Shown: positions 1-4,833, numbered from the stretch's first letter. The stretch is 6,114 bases of DNA from UBA1822 sp963634795 (GCA_963634795.1 CAVHDO010000099.1:1-6114); one strand, 5' to 3'. The notes: generated by a model from the sequence alone, not told the origin. A program made the numbers and translations.

Positions 1-2773
1 CCAGCTGATCCCAAATCGCCGCATCCTTCGTCGAATCGCCCGCCGTCACATTCGTAATGGTACGCGTGGACGACGTGGACGCGCCGACGGAAACGGAATT
101 CGCTTCGCTCGTCACAGAGCCTTGCCCAAGAGCGACGGAACCCGTATGACCCGCGCCGACGCTCGCACTCTCCCCCAAAGCCAGCCCGGAGGCGACAGCC
201 GCCACCGCCGATTTCCCGATAGCAATGGCATTCGCCACCGAAGCGCTGGCCGATTGGCCGACCGCGATCGCATAATCGGCCCCTGCTGAAGAATCCCCAA
301 TGGAAATCGCATTCGTTCCCGTCGCCTCGGAACTGTAGCCAAGAGCCGTCGCGTTTTCCCCCGTCGAATTGGCGGCAGATCCGACAGCCGTCGTATTCTT
401 ATTTGTTTTCGCCTGCGCATCCGTCCCGATGGCGACTGCGTTCTCCGTCTCTGCGTCCGCTGAATAGCCCATCGCCAAAGATTTCGTTCCCTTGGCCACG
501 TTTCCAAAGCCCAAAGCATAGGCATACAATTGGGTCGTCGTCGTACTGGTCGTGCTATCTCCGACCGTATTCCCATGCCCAAAGGCGCCGGAAGAAGGAG
601 CATAGACATTATTGTACGCGCCAAAATTCTGCGAGTCCGCGCCGGTGACCTTATTATTCGACCCCACGGAAACAACGCAGGAACTTCCCGTACTTGAACT
701 ATTATCCCCAATAACGATCGTCCGAGACCCCGTCGTCGACACCTTATACCCGATCGCGATGGAGGGAGTCCCGCTTGCCGACACCGTAGTACCGATCGCA
801 ATGGAATTATTCGAAGACGCCGTGGCCGCCGCCCCTGTCGCGCCCCCGCCGATGGCAATCGCGCTGGTTCCGCCGGCAGATGCATTCGTCCCCGCCGCAA
901 TGGCATAATCTTTCGTCGCTGAAGAATCACCAAGCGAAATAGAAGACGCCCCAGTGGCATTGGAGCTATAGCCGAGCGCCATGGCGTAATTGCCGGTCGT
1001 CGCCTGAGCCGATTTCCCGATGGCGACCGCGCCTTCCGAAGACGCCGTAGCTCCCGTGCCGCTATCGCCCCCGCCGATGGCCACCGCGCTAGCTCCGTCA
1101 GCAGACGCATTCGTCCCCGCCGCGATGGCATAATCTTTCGTCGACGAAGAATCGCCGATGGAAATGGCGCCCGTCCCCGTCGCATTGGAACTATAGCCCA
1201 ATGACGTCGCATTCAGCCCCGTCGCGGCCGAAGACGCGCCAAGCGCCGTCGTGTAATTATTCGTCTTCGCATCTGCATTTTGACCGATAGCGATAGATCC
1301 CTCCATCGTCGCTTCCGCCGTCGCGCCGAGAGCCAAGGAATACTTGCCACTCGCCGTATTGTTATTCCCGAAAGCGTGCGCATAAGCACCGCTCACGGTA
1401 TTGCTGTACCCGATCGCATACGAATACGTCGCAGTCGTAGTCGATAACGTATTTCCATGTCCAAATGCGCCCGAACCAGTGCCAGCGACATTATTGGTGT
1501 ACCCAAACGCCGCCGTATGCTCCGCCGACAAAGTATTCCCACTGCCGACCGAAATCGCGCAAGAAGCAGCTGATACCGTACTGCTATCCCCGATTGCGAC
1601 GGTCCGATTGCCCTGTGCCGATACATTGTAGCCAATCGCCAAAGAGGTCGCACCGCTTGCCGTCGACGTGCTACCGATGGCAATGGAAGACGTCGCTCCG
1701 GTCGCCTGCGCACCGGTAGTACCTCCGCCGATAGCAATCGAACCGGCGGCTCCTTGGGCTGTCGCCCCCTTCCCGACCGCAATAGCATAATTTTGCGTCG
1801 CCGAGGAATCGCCGATGGAAATCGAATCCTGCGCCGTCGCATTGGATCTATAGCCTAACGACGTCGCATTCAGTCCCGTCGCAGAAGAAGACGTACCGAG
1901 CGCCGTCGTATAGTTACTCGTTTTCGCATCCGCCGAGTCACCAATCGCGACAGAGCCCGTCGTCAATGCCTCCGCCGATTTCCCGATAGCAATGGCGCTC
2001 GCAGCCGCAGCATTTGCCGCGTTCCCGATTGCCATAGAATCTGTGGCAGCGGTAGCCGTTTGCGCCTGACTTCCGATGACGAGGGAATTATTCCCCACCT
2101 GCGTGATACTCGTACCAAAGACCAGCGCATTGCTACCCGAGACCGTATTACTCCCGCCAATCACATATGTATTGGTTCCTGTCGCATTAATGGTATTGGT
2201 ATACCCAAAACTGGACGAACCTACCGCCGATACAATATTTTGATAGCCGACAGCCGACGAATTATTGGCGTTCGCTTTGCTTCCATAACCGACAGCCACA
2301 GCCTGCGCCCCTTGGACGACCGTGCTAACCCCCAGCGATACCGAATTGTTGCCGCTGACATTACTTCCTTGCCCCAACGCTGTTGAATTGGAACCACTGA
2401 CCTGCGTTCCATACCCCAATGCGGTCGAATTCTGTCCACTCGCATTAGCGCTTTGCCCCAGCGCCGTCGCATGCTCTGCCGTCGCCCTACTATCAGCGCC
2501 GAGCGCCGTCGCATTAGCGCCCGACGCAGAACTGGCATCCCCGACAGCCGTTGAGTTTTGCCCTGCCGTCGTGCCATAACCAATCGCTACTGCATACGTA
2601 CCATTTGCATTTGCAGTGGCGCCAAATGCTGTCGCACGATTCCCACCTACTTTCGAATCAGTGCCATAGTTAGTCGTATTGTCGTACGCGCTCACGCCTT
2701 GCGGCGCTGTCCACGAACCTAAAGTCAAGACAAGAGCCGCCAAAATGCCAAACTTTCCCCTTCTATTTCCCAC
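1..2773 (-). CDS. Trimeric autotransporter adhesin (YadA-like head), N-terminal part, cut by window edge
   Basis: The frame is open from a GTG at 2773 to position 1 (924 codons) with no stop or net frameshift. It should encode a surface adhesin of the type V secretion (trimeric autotransporter) class, exported by Sec and anchored in the outer membrane by a C-terminal barrel outside this window. Residues 1-29 form a signal peptide: basic MGNRRGK, a hydrophobic core ILAALVLTLG, and a probable cut after VSA29. From about residue 30 to 900 the protein is almost entirely degenerate ~14-residue YadA-head repeats of the form A-x-AIG-x-x-A-x-A-x-G. Residues 906-924 (ITNVTAGDSTKDAAIWDQL) match the neck motif that joins head to stalk. 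No ESPR-type extended signal is present. The GTG start is chosen because AAAGGG lies 8 nt upstream and the signal peptide follows directly; the nearby ATG at 2777 stops after four codons. Two cysteines (C405, C699) are unusual for this class. The family call is secure, the ligand unknown. Confidence 0.93.
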   Translation of the reverse strand, partial: MGNRRGKFGILAALVLTLGSWTAPQGVSAYDNTTNYGTDSKVGGNRATAFGATANANGTYAVAIGYGTTAGQNSTAVGDASSASGANATALGADSRATAEHATALGQSANASGQNSTALGYGTQVSGSNSTALGQGSNVSGNNSVSLGVSTVVQGAQAVAVGYGSKANANNSSAVGYQNIVSAVGSSSFGYTNTINATGTNTYVIGGSNTVSGSNALVFGTSITQVGNNSLVIGSQAQTATAATDSMAIGNAANAAAASAIAIGKSAEALTTGSVAIGDSADAKTSNYTTALGTSSSATGLNATSLGYRSNATAQDSISIGDSSATQNYAIAVGKGATAQGAAGSIAIGGGTTGAQATGATSSIAIGSTSTASGATSLAIGYNVSAQGNRTVAIGDSSTVSAASCAISVGSGNTLSAEHTAAFGYTNNVAGTGSGAFGHGNTLSTTTATYSYAIGYSNTVSGAYAHAFGNNNTASGKYSLALGATAEATMEGSIAIGQNADAKTNNYTTALGASSAATGLNATSLGYSSNATGTGAISIGDSSSTKDYAIAAGTNASADGASAVAIGGGDSGTGATASSEGAVAIGKSAQATTGNYAMALGYSSNATGASSISLGDSSATKDYAIAAGTNASAGGTSAIAIGGGATGAAATASSNNSIAIGTTVSASGTPSIAIGYKVSTTGSRTIVIGDNSSSTGSSCVVSVGSNNKVTGADSQNFGAYNNVYAPSSGAFGHGNTVGDSTTSTTTTQLYAYALGFGNVAKGTKSLAMGYSADAETENAVAIGTDAQAKTNKNTTAVGSAANSTGENATALGYSSEATGTNAISIGDSSAGADYAIAVGQSASASVANAIAIGKSAVAAVASGLALGESASVGAGHTGSVALGQGSVTSEANSVSVGASTSSTRTITNVTAGDSTKDAAIWDQL
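2..58 (-). other. YadA neck motif coding segment
   Basis: These 19 codons (residues 906-924) read ITNVTAGDSTKDAAIWDQL and resemble the ITNVAAG...DAVNVxQL neck of YadA-like adhesins, which gathers the three head beta-rolls into the coiled-coil stalk. Its position shows that the stalk, and possibly further head segments, begin just beyond the window edge. A tryptophan replaces the usual small or polar residue before DQL. Confidence 0.8.
842..974 (-). repeat. In-frame direct repeat inside adhesin head, copy 2 (partner 1067-1199)
   Basis: This stretch matches 1067-1199 at a constant offset of 225 bp, exactly 75 codons, with only scattered substitutions. Both encode the block DSSxTKDYAIAAGTNASAxG followed by an AIGGG segment. 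It looks like a relatively recent tandem duplication that lengthened the adhesin head without breaking the frame. Confidence 0.8.
1067..1199 (-). repeat. In-frame direct repeat inside adhesin head, copy 1 (partner 842-974)
   Basis: This is the partner of the repeat at 842-974, 225 bp away. The more N-terminal, diverged relative near 1730-1850 encodes DSSATQNYAIAVG in place of DSSSTKDYAIAAG. Three generations of the same block can therefore be told apart. Confidence 0.8.
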
Positions 2774-2781
2774 TCATTTCA

Positions 2782-2791
2782 CCCTTTCTCC
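2782..2791 (-). promoter_or_regulatory. Ribosome binding site of the adhesin gene
   Basis: On the minus strand GGAGAAAGGG ends 8 nt before the GTG at 2773. The AAAGGG part is at a standard distance and supports the GTG start. An ATG at 2777-2775 lies inside the same initiation region but gives only M-S-G-K-stop. Confidence 0.65.
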
Positions 2792-2843
2792 AAATTTGGA
2801 AACATGATAAATTGAAAATTCATAGTAACATCGAAAATTCGAG

Positions 2844-2888
2844 ATAATATCCAAAATAACTTACCACCCCCCCCCTATGGCTTGTCAA
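2844..2888 (-). promoter_or_regulatory. Candidate adhesin promoter containing a poly-G(9) tract
   Basis: Reading the minus strand, a perfect -35 box TTGACA lies at 2888-2883, followed by AGCCATA, nine consecutive G (2875-2867), TGG and TAAGTT. A -10 at TAAGTT (2863-2858) would give a 19-nt spacer, longer than the optimal 17, so loss of G residues would be expected to strengthen the promoter. A better -10 hexamer, TATTAT (2849-2844), lies further down; with a 17-nt spacer its -35 would fall within the G run. In either model the tract length changes promoter geometry. The TTGACA and G run are seen directly; the -10 choice is uncertain. Confidence 0.55.
2867..2875 (-). repeat. Homopolymer G9 tract upstream of adhesin
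   Basis: Nine C in a row on the plus strand, G on the coding strand of the adhesin, lie about 95-105 nt before its start codon. Such mononucleotide runs slip during replication and are a known basis of phase variation in surface-protein promoters, for example opc of Neisseria and uspA1 of Moraxella. Here the role is inferred from position only. Confidence 0.8.
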
Positions 2889-2918
2889 GTGTTTCTGTGC
2901 GTTTTTCGTCATTTTCTG

Positions 2919-2937
2919 CTATAAAACTTTTTTATAG
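2919..2937. promoter_or_regulatory. Perfect inverted repeat CTATAAAA-n3-TTTTATAG upstream of adhesin promoter
   Basis: Eight-bp arms (2919-2926 and 2930-2937) are separated by CTT, about 30 bp upstream of the TTGACA box. It is too AT-rich for a good RNA hairpin and has the size and symmetry of a protein-binding operator, but it may be a chance AT-rich palindrome. No regulator is encoded nearby. Confidence 0.3.
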
Positions 2938-2965
2938 GAGAGTGCAAAGCCTAGCGAGTTCTCAC

Positions 2966-3062
2966 TTTTTCGGCAGGCAAGATGGAGACGTCTGAAAAAG
3001 TACACAGTACACAGTGCACAGTGCACAGGGATTGGCGTGCTCAGCTTTTGTGTCAGGCGGGA
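2966..3062. repeat. Dispersed intergenic repeat, copy 1, with heptamer array
   Basis: The sequence has three parts. First comes a module CTTTTTCGGCAGGCAAGATGGAGACGTCTG. Next are four 7-bp units AGTACAC/AGTGCAC (2999-3026). Last is GATTGGCGTGCTCAGCTTTTG followed by a degenerate GGCAGG-like segment. The same modules recur at 3160-3290 and 4629-4690. It has no credible coding capacity; the open frames across it are translations of the repeat. Confidence 0.65.
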
Positions 3063-3067
3063 GATGA

Positions 3068-3109
3068 CCGTTCTCCGTACTCCGTTCCCCGTGAACCGTT
3101 AACCGAACG
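3068..3109. repeat. Degenerate heptamer array CCGTNNN, six units
   Basis: Six consecutive 7-bp units begin with CCG: CCGTTCT, CCGTACT, CCGTTCC, CCGTGAA, CCGTTAA and CCGAACG. A related run on the opposite strand, ACGGTGA-ACGGATA-ACGGCTT, lies at about 3140-3160. The period equals that of the AGTACAC arrays on either side, so this whole intergenic stretch is built on a 7-bp rhythm. Confidence 0.55.
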
Positions 3110-3159
3110 TGAGAACTTTGTTTTTCTTGAAATGTGATGAACGGTGAACGGATAACGGC

Positions 3160-3344
3160 TTTTTCGGCAGACAGGATGGAGATGTTTGGGAGAGTGCACA
3201 GTACACAGTACACAGTACACAGTACACAGGATGGCGTGCTGGGCTTTTTGCGCTAGGCAGGATGGAGACGTCAGATTTTAGCGGTGTCTCTTCCCCCTTC
3301 CCTATCAGCAGAAAGATTTTCAATTCAAACGCCGCAAAAGAAAA
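3160..3344. repeat. Dispersed intergenic repeat, copy 2, left flank of nuclease locus
   Basis: The segment begins with GGCTTTTTCGGCAGACAGGATGGAGATG. It continues into five 7-bp units (AGTGCAC then four AGTACAC, 3193-3227) and then ATGGCGTGCTGGGCTTTTTG...CTAGGCAGGATGGAGACG. It ends in a conserved tail, TTCCCTATCAGCAGAAAGATTTT...CAAACGCCGCAAAAGAAAA. From about 3214 onward it is a direct-orientation match to 4629-4774 on the other side of the nuclease genes. Its A-rich tail doubles as the T-tract of the nuclease terminator when read on the minus strand. Confidence 0.65.
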
Positions 3345-3365
3345 AGAGGCATTCATCATGCCTCT
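3337..3365 (-). terminator. Rho-independent terminator of the nuclease/C-terminal-copy unit
   Basis: On the minus strand AGAGGCAT (3365-3358), loop GATGA and ATGCCTCT (3352-3345) form an 8-bp perfect stem followed by TTTTTCTTTT. It starts 27 bp after the stop codon of the small gene at 3393, as expected for the end of that transcript. No second hairpin separates the small gene from the nuclease, so both probably share this terminator. Confidence 0.85.
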
Positions 3366-3392
3366 CAATTCTGCCTTTCCAGTAGCCACCAA

Positions 3393-3623
3393 TCAATTCA
3401 CGGCTTTTCCATCATGTATCCACTTTTTCACTGTATCAACGTCATATTCGAGTAGTTCAGCGATTCCTTCTGCAGAATCTCCGCGCGCGGCCAACTTCAG
3501 AGCCGTTTCCTTCGCTTTCTTTTCTTCTCCGTCTACCAGTCCTTTAGCTTCTCCGCCAGCCCAGCCTCCGGCCCAACCGGCATGGTATGCGTCGTCGTGA
3601 ATTTCTTCCATAATTTTGCACAT
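3393..3623 (-). CDS. Small stand-alone copy of the Rpn-family C-terminal domain (possible RpnS-like inhibitor)
   Basis: It encodes 76 residues from an ATG at 3623, which has AAAGGAG exactly 8 nt upstream (3638-3632). A GTG at 3650 would add nine residues but has no ribosome binding site and uses sequence from the duplication junction. The protein starts MCKIMEEIHDDAYHAGW, then has a Gly/Trp linker (two GWAG-type units), an EEKKAKE charged helix and a helix-turn-helix-like end YDVDTVKKWIHDGKAVN. It is a tandem duplicate of the last 72 residues of the upstream nuclease. Both ends are nearly identical to the parent, but the middle is clearly diverged (LAARGDSAEGIAELLE against LAEKGWTDNQIAEIVK) and four linker residues are added. 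It lacks any nuclease motif. In E. coli Rpn proteins the separately translated C-terminal domain inhibits the toxic full-length protein. A similar role here is inference; a decaying fragment is the alternative, though the open frame and intact ribosome binding site argue against that. Confidence 0.7.
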   Translation of the reverse strand: MCKIMEEIHDDAYHAGWAGGWAGGEAKGLVDGEEKKAKETALKLAARGDSAEGIAELLEYDVDTVKKWIHDGKAVN

Positions 3624-3631
3624 GGTCTTGA

Positions 3632-3638
3632 CTCCTTT
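3632..3638 (-). promoter_or_regulatory. Ribosome binding site of the stand-alone C-terminal copy
   Basis: On the minus strand AAAGGAG lies 8 nt before the ATG at 3623. This near-ideal site decides the start in favour of ATG 3623 over GTG 3650. It is identical in sequence and spacing to the internal site within the nuclease gene at 3887-3881. Confidence 0.75.
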
Positions 3639-3653
3639 CTCGGTAGCCACCAG

Positions 3654-4520
3654 TCAATTCACGGTTTTCCCATCATGTATCCACTTCTTCACTGTATCAA
3701 CGTCATATTTTACAATTTCTGCAATCTGATTATCCGTCCACCCTTTTTCGGCCAATGCTACTGCCATTTCTTTCGCTTTCTTTTCTTCTCCGCCAGCCCA
3801 ACCTCCGGCCCAGCCTCCGACCCAGCCGGCATGATATGCGTCGTCGTGAATTTCTTCCATAATTTTGCACATGGCCTTGACTCCTTTCTCGCTTTGTTTG
3901 AAATATCTTGCTCTATCGGCAAGGGTTTGGTAATGCATTGTATTCGGATCGGTACAGAAGAAGTCGTGCATGAGCCAGCCCAATTTTGTTTTGTCTCGGA
4001 CGAGAGCATTCACATAAATAATGTGAGAACCGTCATCGGCAGTTTCTCCTGTTTCCTTGATGATTCTTTCGATGTGATACAGCGGCAGGCCTTTTTTGAG
4101 AACGTCGTTTTCTGTGATGAATATCACGTAGGTCTCGGCAAGGTTTTGGTATTCGTCTCCGGGATCGGTGATGTGGGCGTCCATCAGGCTGCTGTTGTAG
4201 CGGGCGCGTTTCAATGTGGCGCCGCTGTCTTTTCTTTGGATTTCGATATTGTAGGCTTTGCCTTCTTTGTCGACGGCGAAAATATCGAGGCAGACGGATC
4301 GGCCTTGCAGGTTTTTGATTTCATAATGCGGACGGACTTCTTTGACGGCCAGATCGTCGCGCCCCAAAATGATTCGGAGGAGAAGTTCTGTGCTCGGGAT
4401 GTCGTCGAAAATGACGGCCATAAAGTCATCATCCATCAATCGAAATTTTTCCAAAGCCCGAAGGAAACGCGGGTCTTGTGTGTCTGTCCCATCGCCCCGC
4501 TGGTCTTTTTTCTCTGCCAT
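3654..4520 (-). CDS. Rpn/PDDEXK_2-family nuclease (transposase-like), possible RpnL-type toxin
   Basis: This 288-residue protein belongs to the PD-(D/E)XK nuclease family often annotated as 'Rpn family recombination-promoting nuclease/putative transposase'. Visible features are FRLMDDDFMAVIFDD (26-40), E45 in a helix, the catalytic D79 in CLDIFAVD, E93-x-Q95 in YNIEIQRK, and the following helix RARYNSSLMD (105-114). Further on come VIFITENDVLKKGLPLYHIERI (132-153) and IIYVNAL (167-173). Residues 217-288 form the separable C-terminal domain: MCKIMEEIHDDAYH, a Gly/Trp linker with three GWxG units, and a helix-turn-helix-like tail. The core motifs are intact, so the nuclease is probably active. 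A complete ribosome binding site plus ATG sits inside the gene at 3887-3870. The start at 4520 follows AGAAAGGGCGGTGG and lies about 45 nt below a TATAAT box. It is transcribed divergently from the dGTPase-like gene. A role in phage defence or recombination is inferred from the family, not shown. Confidence 0.88.
   Translation of the reverse strand: MAEKKDQRGDGTDTQDPRFLRALEKFRLMDDDFMAVIFDDIPSTELLLRIILGRDDLAVKEVRPHYEIKNLQGRSVCLDIFAVDKEGKAYNIEIQRKDSGATLKRARYNSSLMDAHITDPGDEYQNLAETYVIFITENDVLKKGLPLYHIERIIKETGETADDGSHIIYVNALVRDKTKLGWLMHDFFCTDPNTMHYQTLADRARYFKQSEKGVKAMCKIMEEIHDDAYHAGWVGGWAGGWAGGEEKKAKEMAVALAEKGWTDNQIAEIVKYDVDTVKKWIHDGKTVN
3792..3827 (-). repeat. 12-bp in-frame tandem repeat coding GWxG units
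   Basis: Three consecutive 12-bp units on the minus strand (GGCTGGGTCGGA-like) encode the Gly/Trp linker between the nuclease body and the C-terminal helices. The stand-alone copy has only two units (3555-3578). The copy-number difference is consistent with slippage that keeps the frame. Confidence 0.75.
3870..3887 (-). promoter_or_regulatory. Internal ribosome binding site and ATG within the nuclease gene
   Basis: AAAGGAG (3887-3881), 8 nt, then ATG (3872-3870) in frame with the nuclease, at codon 217. Initiation here would give a 72-residue protein covering the whole C-terminal domain. The site spans the codons for EKGVKAM and is kept unchanged in the duplicated copy. This is sequence evidence only; translation is not demonstrated. 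Confidence 0.6.
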
Positions 4521-4565
4521 TCTACCACCGCCCTTTCTCTGTGCCTACCGGATTCCTTTGATTTG

Positions 4566-4571
4566 ATTATA
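4566..4571 (-). promoter_or_regulatory. -10 box of the nuclease promoter (TATAAT)
   Basis: A consensus TATAAT on the minus strand, preceded by TTGTGG, lies about 45 nt before the ATG at 4520, so a short leader of roughly 40 nt is expected. The -35 region at the right spacing (ATATAC-like) is poor. Expression may therefore be weak or need an activator. Confidence 0.55.
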
Positions 4572-4628
4572 CCACAATTTTGATTGGGGTATATCTTTAT
4601 ACTTCAAATGAGAAGAGAGCTTATAAAA

Positions 4629-4774
4629 TACACAGTACACAGATTGGCATGCTCGGCATTTTTCACTAGGCAAGATTGAGATGCCCAAAAAATTCAGCGC
4701 CACCCAAGCCCAGCCTCTCTTCCCTCTTCCCTTTCAGCAGAAAGATTTTTAATCCAAACGCCCCAAAAGAAAAG
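4629..4774. repeat. Dispersed intergenic repeat, copy 3, right flank of nuclease locus
   Basis: The segment starts with two heptamer units, TACAC-AGTACAC-AG, and GATTGGCATGCTCGGCATTTTTCACTAGGCAAGATTGAGATG. It ends with TTCCCTTTCAGCAGAAAGATTTTTAATCCAAACGCCCCAAAAGAAAAG. Order and orientation are the same as at 3214-3344. The two copies flank the 1.3-kb nuclease segment as imperfect direct repeats. The rest of the 4521-4841 gap holds the nuclease promoter and the dGTPase promoter; there is no credible gene. Confidence 0.65.
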
Positions 4775-4809
4775 CACAAACCAAGCCCCGCCCCTCTTCC
4801 CTTCTTTTA

Positions 4810-4818
4810 TGATACAAT
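4810..4818 (+). promoter_or_regulatory. Extended -10 promoter candidate for the dGTPase-like gene
   Basis: TGATACAAT has the TGn extension followed by TACAAT, one mismatch from TATAAT. No good -35 is visible in the C-rich sequence upstream, as is common for extended -10 promoters. Transcription would start near 4825 and give a very short leader directly ahead of the ribosome binding site, so an upstream promoter cannot be excluded. Confidence 0.4.
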
Positions 4819-4825
4819 ACAACCC

Positions 4826-4833
4826 AAAGGAGG
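4826..4833 (+). promoter_or_regulatory. Ribosome binding site of the dGTPase-like gene
   Basis: AAAGGAGG, complementary to the 16S rRNA 3' end, lies 8 nt before ATG 4842. It settles the start at 4842 rather than at the in-frame ATG 4809, which precedes the site. Confidence 0.9.

Larger units (their letters stand above)
3381..3641 (-). repeat. Tandem duplication unit 1 (stand-alone C-terminal copy)
   Basis: This unit is a tandem copy of 3642-3891, 261 versus about 250 bp. Both run from a conserved GGTAGCCACC-like sequence just after the stop codon to CGAGAAAGGAGTC before the internal ATG. The 11-12 bp length difference comes from the variable Gly/Trp linker region. The junction at about 3641 joins the post-stop flank of one copy to the ribosome-binding-site end of the next, the expected product of a head-to-tail duplication. 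Confidence 0.85.
3642..3891 (-). repeat. Tandem duplication unit 2 (3' end of the nuclease gene)
   Basis: This is the parental copy of the duplicated segment. It covers codons from about 210 to the stop of the nuclease plus a few bases after the stop. Identity with 3381-3641 is near complete over the first ~45 nt and the last ~45 nt, and drops in the middle. Confidence 0.85.

Noticed and set aside
112..1212. A 366-codon Arg/Pro-rich minus-strand frame within the adhesin gene, and similar ones at 1393-1842, 1963-2160 and 2221-2583
   Set aside because: These are out-of-frame readings of the adhesin head repeats. The true frame gives a continuous YadA-like sequence from signal peptide to neck.
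1..2773. Frameshift or pseudogene in the adhesin
   Set aside because: The codon frame at the window edge is the same as at the GTG start, and I found no stop between them.
2999..3229. CRISPR-like array
   Set aside because: The repeats are 7 bp and directly adjacent, with no spacers of uniform length and no cas genes in the window.
2962..3392. Two overlapping minus-strand open frames (83 and 97 codons) with peptides like CTVYCVL
   Set aside because: The peptides are translations of the AGTACAC heptamer arrays and dispersed repeat modules in different frames, with no domain and no convincing ribosome binding site.
3262..3600. Plus-strand frame beginning METSDFSG, similar to part of a plus-strand frame at 4676-4864 (both contain SRKIFNxNAxKEK)
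   Set aside because: The shared peptide follows from the shared intergenic repeat at DNA level, and the first frame also runs antisense across the small C-terminal gene. Conservation of a protein is not indicated.
3624..3650. GTG at 3650 as the start of the small C-terminal gene
   Set aside because: No ribosome binding site precedes it, and the nine added residues derive from the duplication junction. ATG 3623 has an ideal site.
3582..4583. A 333-codon plus-strand open frame antisense to the nuclease gene
   Set aside because: It runs opposite a gene with intact catalytic motifs, its translation (rich in Phe, Cys and His) resembles no family I know, and it has no ribosome binding site. It is a shadow of the minus-strand frame.
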